Below, one piece after another: positions 1-5,702 of a stretch of DNA of 6,162 nucleotides. A model generated the notes under the pieces. The model worked only from the letters and a program-made list of their open reading frames with translations. It was not told where the DNA came from and made no database searches. Location of the stretch: contig JAHFFC010000060.1 in assembly GCA_023248175.1 (NCBI GenBank), forward strand, positions 1 through 6,162. Direction: 5' to 3'. This DNA comes from Candidatus Omnitrophota bacterium. GTDB lineage: Bacteria > Omnitrophota > Gorgyraeia > JACOVV01. Position numbers and translations under genes: made by a program. Each line of letters starts with the position of its first letter. Position 1 is the stretch's first letter.

Positions 1-1373
1 GCCATGATGCTGAAAAAGTTTTCGTCGGTAAAAGAGGGGGCGAGGTATCAATCTCTCAGCAGAAAATCGAACGGTTGATGATTCGTTATGCTCAGCAGGG
101 GGAAAAAGTGGTCCGGCTCAAAGGGGGTGATCCGTATCTTTTCGGTCGGGGGGCGGAAGAAGTTGAGACGTTGAAGAAAAAGAAAATTCCGTTTGAAGTG
201 GTGCCGGGGGTGACATCGGCATTGGCCGCTCCGTGTTATGCTGGTATCCCGCTGACGCACCGACATTACAGTTCCTCTATAGCGATTGTCACAGGTCATG
301 AAGATCCGGCAAAACTGCAACCATCCCTTCGGTGGAAAGAGTTGGCAAAAGGTGTAGATACCTTAGTCTGTCTAATGTCAGTTGTGCAATTAGATAAGAT
401 TGTTAGAGAACTTCTCAAAGCAGGCAAAAATCCAAAGACACCTACTGCCTTAATAGAGTGGGGAACAACCTTTCACCAGAAAACAGTAGTAGGTCATTTG
501 GGAAACATAGTTGAAAGAGCAAAGGAAAAGAAAATAGAACCCCCTGCCGTGCTAGTGGTAGGTGAAGTGATCAAGTTAAGAAAACATCTAAACTGGTTTG
601 AAAAAAAGCCTCTATTTGGGAAAAGAATTTTAGTGACCCGCGCACAACACCAAATTCCAGAGTTCAGAGTTCTCTTAGAAGAACAAGGGGCATCGATGAT
701 CGAGCTCCCAATGATTGCTATTCGACCCCTCCGTCTTAACGAGTTCCGACAAAAGATAGAAAAAGCTAGTTACGACTGGGTGATCTTCACCAGCACCAAT
801 GGAGTAGAGCAGTTCTTAAACCGCCTCAGAGAGTTAGAAATGGACATTCGTGTTTTGAAGAAAGCCCGTCTCTGCGCCATCGGTCCCAAGACGGGGGATC
901 GGCTTAAAGCGGCGCATCTTAGAGTGGACTTAGTCCCAGAGAGAGAGTTTCGCGCCGAAGGAATTCTACAGGTGTTCAATCGGTGGGGATCGGTTTTGGA
1001 TAAGAAGATTCTCTTAATCCGTGCCGAGGAAGGAAGGGATGTATTACCAGATGGATTGAGAGATCTGGGTGCCGAGGTGGAACAAATTTCGATCTATCAC
1101 ACCGAGCCGGTGAAACATCCAACCAGCGTCGTGCGGCAGGTGAAAAAGGAACTATCGCAGGGGAAGATTCACGCCGTGACTTTCACCAGTCCCTCGTCAG
1201 TGAACAGCTTTGTGCGAAGTTTCGGAAAAGAAATTCTAAAGAAAACCAAAGTTGCCAGTCTGGGTCCGGTGACCTCAGCGGCGCTCAAAGAGGCGGGTGT
1301 GAAAGTACAGATCGAGGCGTCACCGTATACGATTGAAGAATTGACGGAGGCATTGGTGAGAGGATTAGATTAG
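1..1373 (+). CDS. cobA-hemD: Fused uroporphyrinogen-III C-methyltransferase / uroporphyrinogen-III synthase, 5' truncated
   Basis: The reading frame is open from the left edge (first full codon at position 3), so the N-terminus lies outside the window; about 456 residues are visible. The first ~190 form a SUMT (CobA) methyltransferase: VFVGKRGG near residue 6, the SAM-site motif VVRLKGGDPYLFGRG at about 36-50, VVPGVTSALAAPCYAGIPLTHR split across 66-87, and PPAVLVVGEV near 180-189. From about residue 205 a HemD domain follows: ILVTRA, WVIFTSTNGVEQF near 259, AIGPKTGDRL near 292, IRAEEGRDVLP near 339, TFTSPSSVNSF near 393 and ASLGPVTSAALKEAG near 419. HemD closes hydroxymethylbilane to uroporphyrinogen III in the cytoplasm; SUMT methylates it twice with SAM to precorrin-2, towards siroheme or cobalamin. 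This fusion is well known in several bacterial phyla, where it often sits among hemA, hemC and hemB; none is visible downstream. By comparison with the family perhaps 35-45 residues are missing. The part at about 360-600 is more AT-rich than the rest. Confidence 0.95.
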   Translation, partial: HDAEKVFVGKRGGEVSISQQKIERLMIRYAQQGEKVVRLKGGDPYLFGRGAEEVETLKKKKIPFEVVPGVTSALAAPCYAGIPLTHRHYSSSIAIVTGHEDPAKLQPSLRWKELAKGVDTLVCLMSVVQLDKIVRELLKAGKNPKTPTALIEWGTTFHQKTVVGHLGNIVERAKEKKIEPPAVLVVGEVIKLRKHLNWFEKKPLFGKRILVTRAQHQIPEFRVLLEEQGASMIELPMIAIRPLRLNEFRQKIEKASYDWVIFTSTNGVEQFLNRLRELEMDIRVLKKARLCAIGPKTGDRLKAAHLRVDLVPEREFRAEGILQVFNRWGSVLDKKILLIRAEEGRDVLPDGLRDLGAEVEQISIYHTEPVKHPTSVVRQVKKELSQGKIHAVTFTSPSSVNSFVRSFGKEILKKTKVASLGPVTSAALKEAGVKVQIEASPYTIEELTEALVRGLD

Positions 1374-1381
1374 TGCATAAA

Positions 1382-1540
1382 AGTCAGAAGTTCCCCAAGT
1401 TGACTGATGATGTTGATAGCCTTAAAACTCCCCCTTTGAAAAAGGGGGAAAAAGGGGGATTTAGAGAGTCAAATCCCCCCTGACCCCCCTTTTCTAAAGG
1501 GGGGCGTAAGAGATTTTCAGTTGATGGGGAACTTCTGTCT
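1382..1540. repeat. Nested palindromic element, MITE-like, with G/C-tract core
   Basis: The outer arms are an exact 13-bp inverted repeat, CAGAAGTTCCCCA at 1385-1397 and its complement at 1525-1537, with further partial pairing outwards (A1382, G1383 with C1539, T1540). Inside is a second long inverted repeat: 1421-1462 pairs with 1471-1510 with few mismatches around an 8-nt loop (1463-1470). Its arms are built from runs of five or six C or G bordered by A/T runs, so each arm can also fold on itself, for example CCCCCTTT (1430-1437) with AAAGGGGG (1441-1448). There is no ORF inside, which fits a non-autonomous mobile repeat or a long structured 3' untranslated region. Similar C5/G5 palindromes are common between genes in environmental bacterial genomes, from general knowledge; copies elsewhere in this genome cannot be seen here. 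Confidence 0.8.
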
Positions 1541-1568
1541 CTTGCTTGTATCGAAAGAAATTGTTAGT

Positions 1569-1621
1569 ATAGCAGTGTTCTCAGTTCCAGTGTATCACTG
1601 GAGCGAGGAGAACAGTGCTAT
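1569..1621. repeat. 53-bp imperfect palindrome (REP/MITE-like hairpin)
   Basis: The outer arm TAGCAGTGTTCTC (1570-1582) pairs with GAGAACAGTGCTA (1608-1620) with one mismatch. The inner arm, 1584-1592, pairs with 1596-1604 through one G·T wobble, including a perfect CCAGTG/CACTGG pair around a TAT loop (1593-1595). The two halves are joined by an asymmetric bulge (A1583 against GAG 1605-1607). It ends without a T-run, so a terminator role is unlikely. The form suggests a dispersed REP-type repeat or a structured 5' leader of the next gene. Confidence 0.7.
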
Positions 1622-1640
1622 TCATTTTGACTGAGCAAGG

Positions 1641-1669
1641 GTAGGGGCGATCCGTTGGGTCGTCCCTAC
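1641..1669. repeat. 29-bp inverted repeat, GTAGGGGCGA type
   Basis: GTAGGGGCGATCC (1641-1653) pairs with GGGTCGTCCCTAC (1657-1669) over 13 bp around a 3-nt loop. The only two non-Watson-Crick positions are G·T wobbles, a pattern expected if an RNA stem were kept. The GTAGGGGCGACCC motif is a familiar short dispersed hairpin in many environmental bacterial genomes; that is general knowledge, not a search result. Confidence 0.65.
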
Positions 1670-1693
1670 AGGTGAAACCAGAAAATAGTCCTA

Positions 1694-1717
1694 TTCGTTC
1701 GCTCACTCAAGATGACA
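1694..1717. repeat. Probable fragment of a dispersed repeat (TTCGCTCACTCAAGATGACA type)
   Basis: TTCGTTCGCTCACTCAAGATGACA resembles one end of a palindromic repeat (GCTTCGCTCAGGATGACA-like) that is scattered between genes in many uncultured bacteria. Only one arm is present, so this would be a remnant. It runs directly into the purine-rich AGAGAGGGA (1717-1725) that is the best ribosome-binding candidate for the Bat gene. The identification is from recalled pattern similarity only. Confidence 0.4.
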
Positions 1718-1739
1718 GAGAGGGATATGCGTCAAAGGG

Positions 1740-4358
1740 ATGAAACGGTTCTATATGATTACTCTTTTTAGTTTTTGGTCTTTAGTCTTTGGTCTTCTTT
1801 GCTTTTCCCCAGCAACCTACGCCTCCGACATTTCTGTCTCCGCGCGAGTGGATAAATCAAAACTCTCGATTGACGACACCCTGACTCTCACGATTGTGAT
1901 CGAGGGAGAAACTCGTTCTCTACCAACGCCGGAGTTGCCGGTGATGAATGGATTTCGCACCTATTCATCCAGCCGCTCGCAGAATATTTCCATTGTTAAT
2001 GGGGAAATTTTTGCCTCGACTACTTTCCGCTACATTCTGGTTCCACAACAAATCGGAAAATTAATGATCGAAGCGATTCAAATTGCCTACAAGGGGAAAA
2101 TTTACGAGACCGATCCGATTGAAATAGAAGTGATGTCGGCTGGGACCGCTCGGAGAGCGGCTCCAGCGACTCAACCTCCTGCTACTACGGGTGAAGAAAA
2201 CGGTGGGAATAAAAAGCTATTTATTCAGACCTACGTTGACAAACTCCGCCCATATGTGAATGAACAGGTCACTTTGACTTTTGCTTTTTACCGTTCGATC
2301 GACTTGTTTGAGAACCCGGAGTACGAGTCTCCAACGACCGTTGGATTCTGGTCGGAAGATGTACCGCCGCAAAATCAATATTTCAAGACCATCAATGGAA
2401 GAACTTATCAAGTTACAGAAATCAAAACGGCTCTCTTTCCAACGACCACTGGAGATTTAACCATTTCACCTGCTCGCCTGAAGGTGACGGTACCTATGCA
2501 GTCAGAAGATGCTTTCTCAATGGATCCTTTTGATATTTTTAGATCAGGCCCATGGGCCAGCGTTGGGAAGGGAAAGATAGTGGTTTTAGCTACCCAACCA
2601 ATTGTGATCCAGGGGCAACCCCTTCCCGATGAAGAAAAACCGGAGGATTTTAAAGGAGACATTGGAGAGTACCGTCTCTCGGTTAAGGTGGATAGAGCCC
2701 AAGTGGAGGCGAATCAGCCGGTCACGATTACGACCGAAGTGAGCGGTAAAGGAAACATCAAGACGATCACCAGTCCTGTCATTGCTCTTCCGCAGGGGTT
2801 TAAGGAGTATGAAGGAGGAGGCTCTGAAGATATTTCCAAAGATAATTACACGGTTCAAGGGAAAAAGGTTTTCGAGAAAGTGGTCATCCCAACAATTCCG
2901 GGGAAGTTGAAAATCCCACCGGTTCGGTACACTTTCTTTAATCCTAATGAGAAAAAGTACGAAATCCTGGAATCGGAACCGATCCTTTTGGAGGTAAAAC
3001 CATCGGCGAAGCAAGAAGAACTGATAGGGGTCTCCTCCAGTGGCAGTACCACGCCCAAAGCAGAGGTGCGGCGAGTTGGCGAGGATATTCGCTTCATCAA
3101 AACTACTGTCTCCCGGTTAGAGGATCAAGAAGCTCTTCCCTGGGATGGTCCTCCTTTTTGGTGGTTCTACTCCAGTCCGTTGTTTCTCCTGGGGCTTTTT
3201 TATACCTGGCAGCGTCGGCAATCTCGACTTAGTCAGGACGTGGTTTACGCGAGACAGCAGAAAGCCCACGGATTGGCGCAGAAACGGCTGCGGCAGGCCA
3301 AGGCAAAGATGAACGCGGGAGATCTCTCCGGGTTTTACACAGAAGTGCAGAAAGCCATAGGCTCTTTTATCTCTGACCGGTTGGGAATTGCGACGGCAAG
3401 TCTGACCATGGATGAAGTGATTCACGGACTGCAAGATCGAGCTGTTTCTGAAGAAGTTCTAAAACGATTGCGGGGACTGTTAGAAGAATGTGATTTGGCT
3501 CGCTTTGCCCCCTCACAACTGAATCCTCAGGAGATGAAGAATCGGTTTGAAGAAGCTGAGTCGTTAATTGTGCATTTAGAAAAAGCACGAAGGGAAAAAT
3601 CATTTGGTTTTATGACGCTGATGGCGCTCTTAATGATTTCCGCTTCAACGACCCCCTGCTGGTCTACGACTGTGAACGAAGTTTTCGACCAGGCCAACGT
3701 AGATTACCAAAATCAAAAGTTCGACTTAGCAATTGAAGAATACCGCCACCTGCTTCAACAAGGAATTCGTCATGGTGCACTCTATTATAATTTAGGGAAT
3801 GCTTATTGGAAGAAAGGAGAGCGGGGAAACGCAATCCTTTATTATGAACGGGCATTTAGATTACTTCCGCGGGATGAAGATATTAGGGCGAACCTCAGCT
3901 ACGCAAAGGGGGAAATTGTGGTGGAAGGAAATATCCGGACAGAGACCAAAGGATTCCTTGAAAGAATAACGGAGGTCTTCACCGGAAAGACGGCCCTCAG
4001 GGAATTAGTCACTGTTACGGTGGTTTTTTATTGGGTTCTGATCGCTTTTCTACTCCTCTGGATTGCTCTTGTCCCACAGCGAATGCTGCTCAAACCATGG
4101 TTAGCGACTCTATTGATCTTCTTGGTTTTAGGATCCGGCTTAACAGGACTGAAGAGGTATGATTTGGCGCAGCCCGCAGCGGTCATCTTGCAGAAAGAGG
4201 CGATTTTAAGAGCTGGCCCTGGGGACAATTTCCAGGCTCAGGCGACCCTTCCTGAGGGGATCACTGTACGGATTGTCAGGCAGAGTAAAGGGTGGATCGA
4301 AGTTCGATTAGGCGATTTGCAGGGATGGGTCTTACAGAACTCGGCGGAAAGAATTTAA
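1740..4358 (+). CDS. BatD-BatE fusion membrane protein with C-terminal SH3-like domain
   Basis: One 872-residue frame holds parts usually found in separate Bat (Bacteroides aerotolerance) proteins. Residues 1-28 are a signal peptide (KR, hydrophobic core, cleavage near TYA|SD). About 30-460 is BatD-like, beta-rich and periplasmic, starting DISVSARVDKSKLSIDDTLT, with an Ala/Pro/Thr linker near 133-157. A membrane segment at about 473-490 leads to a basic, helical cytoplasmic part (491-620), a second membrane segment (622-643), two TPRs (about 645-712, including ALYYNLGNAYWKKGERGNA), two more membrane segments (756-778, 786-804) and an SH3b-like end (810-872: LRAGPGDNF, GWIEVRL, GWVLQ). Basic residues flank the predicted cytoplasmic loops, so the topology is consistent. 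Bat proteins are linked to stress or oxygen tolerance and to MoxR/VWA partners, but their biochemistry is unclear. No upstream in-frame start exists before a stop at 1713; the SD-like AGAGAGGGA (1717-1725) lies 14 bp from the ATG, a long spacing. An alternative ATG at 1755 would lose the KR n-region. Confidence 0.88.
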   Translation: MKRFYMITLFSFWSLVFGLLCFSPATYASDISVSARVDKSKLSIDDTLTLTIVIEGETRSLPTPELPVMNGFRTYSSSRSQNISIVNGEIFASTTFRYILVPQQIGKLMIEAIQIAYKGKIYETDPIEIEVMSAGTARRAAPATQPPATTGEENGGNKKLFIQTYVDKLRPYVNEQVTLTFAFYRSIDLFENPEYESPTTVGFWSEDVPPQNQYFKTINGRTYQVTEIKTALFPTTTGDLTISPARLKVTVPMQSEDAFSMDPFDIFRSGPWASVGKGKIVVLATQPIVIQGQPLPDEEKPEDFKGDIGEYRLSVKVDRAQVEANQPVTITTEVSGKGNIKTITSPVIALPQGFKEYEGGGSEDISKDNYTVQGKKVFEKVVIPTIPGKLKIPPVRYTFFNPNEKKYEILESEPILLEVKPSAKQEELIGVSSSGSTTPKAEVRRVGEDIRFIKTTVSRLEDQEALPWDGPPFWWFYSSPLFLLGLFYTWQRRQSRLSQDVVYARQQKAHGLAQKRLRQAKAKMNAGDLSGFYTEVQKAIGSFISDRLGIATASLTMDEVIHGLQDRAVSEEVLKRLRGLLEECDLARFAPSQLNPQEMKNRFEEAESLIVHLEKARREKSFGFMTLMALLMISASTTPCWSTTVNEVFDQANVDYQNQKFDLAIEEYRHLLQQGIRHGALYYNLGNAYWKKGERGNAILYYERAFRLLPRDEDIRANLSYAKGEIVVEGNIRTETKGFLERITEVFTGKTALRELVTVTVVFYWVLIAFLLLWIALVPQRMLLKPWLATLLIFLVLGSGLTGLKRYDLAQPAAVILQKEAILRAGPGDNFQAQATLPEGITVRIVRQSKGWIEVRLGDLQGWVLQNSAERI
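1774..1794 (+). repeat. Tandem heptanucleotide repeat TTT(G/A)GTC x3 in signal-peptide codons
   Basis: Three adjacent 7-bp units, TTTGGTC, TTTAGTC and TTTGGTC, encode part of the hydrophobic core of the Bat-fusion signal peptide (around residues 12-19, FWSLVFGL). Further T-rich partial copies lie on both sides (GTTTTTGGTC before, TTCTTTGC after). Because the unit is not a multiple of three, gain or loss of one copy would shift the frame. Confidence 0.6.
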
Positions 4359-4392
4359 CTTCAGCTGAGCGCTGTACGCTATCTGTTGAAAC

Positions 4393-4420
4393 TTGTAAAT
4401 CTCATGATTCCAAGTATAAT
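4393..4420 (+). promoter_or_regulatory. Sigma-70-type promoter for guaB3
   Basis: A perfect TATAAT box lies at 4415-4420, with TTGTAA (4393-4398, four of six consensus positions) 16 bp upstream. A better -35, TTGAAA at 4386-4391, is 23 bp away, which is too far. The predicted start is near 4427, giving a leader of about 20 nt with the ribosome binding site. The position between the Bat-fusion stop (4358) and the guaB3 ATG suggests guaB3 can be transcribed on its own. Confidence 0.6.
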
Positions 4421-4434
4421 AAGCACTATTTAGT

Positions 4435-4442
4435 AGAAGGAG
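4435..4442 (+). promoter_or_regulatory. Ribosome binding site that fixes the guaB3 start
   Basis: AGAAGGAG ends 5 bp before the ATG at 4448. It supports starting the protein at MGEWIGKGRKARR rather than at the upstream in-frame start at 4292, which would overlap the preceding gene. Confidence 0.85.
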
Positions 4443-4447
4443 CTCAC

Positions 4448-5611
4448 ATGGGCGAATGGATCGGCAAAGGGCGCAAGGCCCGACGCTGTTACGGGTTTGA
4501 TGAAATCTCATTGGTACCTGGGAGTGTAACTCTCAACCCTAATGAGGTTGATACCCATTGGGAAATCAGCGGCAAAAAGTTTCGTGTTCCCATTATCGCT
4601 TCGGCGATGGACGGGGTTGTGGATGTTGATTTTGCCATCGCGATGGGGAAATTGGGTGGGTTTGCTGTTTTGAATCTGGAAGGAGTCCAGACACGCTACG
4701 AAAAACCGGAAAAGGTCTTGGATAAAATCGCTAACGCTGATCCAGAATCTGCCACCCAGTTAGTGCAGTCAATTTATCTCGAGCCAGTTAAAGAAAAACT
4801 GATTGCCAAACGGGTAGAACAGATTAAAGAAGCAAAGGTACCCGCTGTCGTCAGTAGTATTCCGGGGAAAGCCGAATATTTCGGCACGATAGCGCAGGAG
4901 GCAGGTGCCGACATTTTTGTCGTACAATCGACAGTGACCACCACCCGCCATATTGCCAAAGAGTACAAGACTCTGGATTTCACAAAGTTCTGCAAACAGA
5001 TGAAGATTCCTGTCATCATCGGCAATTCGGTGACATATGAGGCAACGTTGGAATTGATGGAAACTGGAGCTTCGGGATTGCTCATTGGAATCGGTCCCGG
5101 CGCCGCCTGCACGACTCGGGGAGTCATCGGATTGGGGGTACCTCAAGCGACAGCGACGGTGGACTGTGCCGCGGCGCGTAATTTTTATTTTACCCGCACA
5201 GGTCGTTATATTCCTATCATCACCGATGGAGGCATGAGCACCGGCGGAGATATTTGTAAAGCGTTTGCCTGTGGAGCGGATGCAGTGATGGTTGGGTCAT
5301 CGCTTGCACGAGCAAAAGAAGCCCCGGGCAGAGGATACCACTGGGGGATGGCAACGCCTCACTCCAATCTTCCCAGAGGAACCCGGATTCATGTTGGGAC
5401 CACAGGTACCTTGGAGCAAATTCTCTTTGGTCCTGCCATCTTAGATGATGGAACACAAAATTTAATGGGAGCTCTGATGACCTGTATGGGAAACATCGGC
5501 GCCAAAGACATCCGTGAGATGCACCTGACCGAACTGATCATTGCCCCTGCCATCAAAACCGAAGGAAAGCTGTTACAGCAGGTCCAGCGCGTCGGCATGG
5601 GGAAGAGGTAA
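4448..5611 (+). CDS. guaB3: GuaB3-family IMP dehydrogenase-related protein, without CBS domains
   Basis: The 387-residue product is a (beta/alpha)8-barrel of the IMP dehydrogenase/GMP reductase superfamily. It starts with GKGRKARRCYGFDEISLVPG, typical of GuaB3 proteins, followed by VPIIASAMDGVVDVDFA (48-64) and GGFAVLNLEGVQTRY (70-84). The catalytic loop is GIGPGAACTTRG with Cys221 as the expected nucleophile and Thr223 beside it. The phosphate-binding loops are DGGMSTGGDICKA (260-272) and VMVGSSLA (280-287), followed by EAPGRGYHWGMATPH and GTTGTLEQILFGP near the C-terminus. Canonical GuaB has about 490 residues with a two-CBS (Bateman) insert; here the barrel continues without it. GuaB oxidises IMP to XMP with NAD+ on the way to GMP in the cytoplasm. 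A cyanobacterial GuaB3 has been reported to have this activity, but the role in other lineages is unsettled, so IMP dehydrogenase is likely but not certain. It has its own promoter and a terminator-like hairpin over its stop. Confidence 0.93.
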   Translation: MGEWIGKGRKARRCYGFDEISLVPGSVTLNPNEVDTHWEISGKKFRVPIIASAMDGVVDVDFAIAMGKLGGFAVLNLEGVQTRYEKPEKVLDKIANADPESATQLVQSIYLEPVKEKLIAKRVEQIKEAKVPAVVSSIPGKAEYFGTIAQEAGADIFVVQSTVTTTRHIAKEYKTLDFTKFCKQMKIPVIIGNSVTYEATLELMETGASGLLIGIGPGAACTTRGVIGLGVPQATATVDCAAARNFYFTRTGRYIPIITDGGMSTGGDICKAFACGADAVMVGSSLARAKEAPGRGYHWGMATPHSNLPRGTRIHVGTTGTLEQILFGPAILDDGTQNLMGALMTCMGNIGAKDIREMHLTELIIAPAIKTEGKLLQQVQRVGMGKR

Positions 5612-5644
5612 GGGCATGGTTACCTCTGTTCACCCCCTCTTTTT
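5599..5644 (+). terminator. Probable intrinsic terminator overlapping the guaB3 stop codon
   Basis: A perfect 8-bp stem, AGAGGTAA (5604-5611) with TTACCTCT (5620-5627), encloses an 8-nt loop. The stem may be extended by GGGG (5599-5602) pairing with CCCC (5633-5636) across unequal internal bulges. A run of five T (5640-5644) follows. The left arm includes the last guaB3 codons and its TAA. The gap between the perfect stem and the T-run weakens the call; with the extended stem the distance becomes normal. Confidence 0.5.
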
Positions 5645-5647
5645 CGT

Positions 5648-5677
5648 TTGACCGCAATAATTCTCTTAAGTTATAAT
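5648..5677 (+). promoter_or_regulatory. Sigma-70-type promoter P1 for the Lol permease gene
   Basis: TTGACC (5648-5653, five of six consensus positions) is separated by 18 bp from a perfect TATAAT (5672-5677). Transcription would begin near 5684, leaving a leader of about 19 nt that contains AGGA at 5697-5700, only 2 bp from the GTG start. It begins 3 bp after the T-run of the guaB3 terminator. Confidence 0.65.
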
Positions 5678-5686
5678 CCGACTTTA

Positions 5687-5695
5687 TGTTATAAT
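5687..5695 (+). promoter_or_regulatory. Extended -10 promoter P2, possibly giving a leaderless mRNA
   Basis: TGTTATAAT matches the extended -10 consensus (TGn before a perfect TATAAT at 5690-5695); no clear -35 box is at the right distance. A start about 7 bp downstream falls at 5702-5703, exactly at the GTG initiation codon. The same octamer, GTTATAAT, also occurs 18 bp upstream at 5670-5677. Confidence 0.4.
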
Positions 5696-5702
5696 TAGGA
5701 TT

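Larger units (their letters stand above)
1374..1739. other. Repeat-rich non-coding gap between cobA-hemD and the Bat gene
   Basis: This 366-bp stretch holds no convincing gene on either strand. It contains a 159-bp nested palindrome, a 53-bp imperfect palindrome, a 29-bp hairpin and a fragment that looks like one end of a dispersed repeat, each listed separately. A weak promoter candidate, TTGCTT (1542-1547) with 17 bp to TAGTAT (1565-1570), could serve the downstream gene, but both boxes are poor matches. The large palindrome starts 8 bp after the cobA-hemD stop and could also end its transcript, although it lacks a clean U-tract. Confidence 0.8.

Noticed and set aside
75..80. TTG/ATG at 75-80 as the start of the first gene
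   Set aside because: The same frame is open back to the window edge and encodes conserved SUMT residues (VFVGKRGG) upstream, so the gene is truncated by the window and does not begin here.
1421..1510. CRISPR-like array from the repeated C5/G5 motifs
   Set aside because: The motifs alternate in orientation and form one palindrome; there are no equal-length repeats separated by unique spacers.
1627..1632. TTGACT as a -35 box for the Bat gene
   Set aside because: No acceptable -10 hexamer lies 15-19 bp downstream; that position is inside the GTAGGGGCGA hairpin.
2586..3014. Minus-strand open frame of 142 codons inside the Bat fusion
   Set aside because: It is antisense to a well-supported coding region, its translation shows no recognisable domain, and no promoter or ribosome site sets it apart. 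The other minus-strand frames at 770-979, 4769-5146 and 5817-6077 are treated the same way.
3590..3614. Separate batE gene starting at ATG 3612
   Set aside because: The frame is continuous with batD and the nearest purine-rich motif (AAGGG, 3590-3594) is 17 bp upstream, too far for a good ribosome binding site; a fusion is the simpler reading.
4359..4392. Possible terminator after the Bat fusion
   Set aside because: Only a short AGCG/CGCT stem can be drawn and no T-run follows, so read-through into guaB3 remains possible.
4292..4447. N-terminal extension of the GuaB3 frame back to 4292
   Set aside because: It overlaps the end of the Bat fusion in another frame, has no family similarity, and the strong ribosome binding site at 4435-4442 points to the ATG at 4448.
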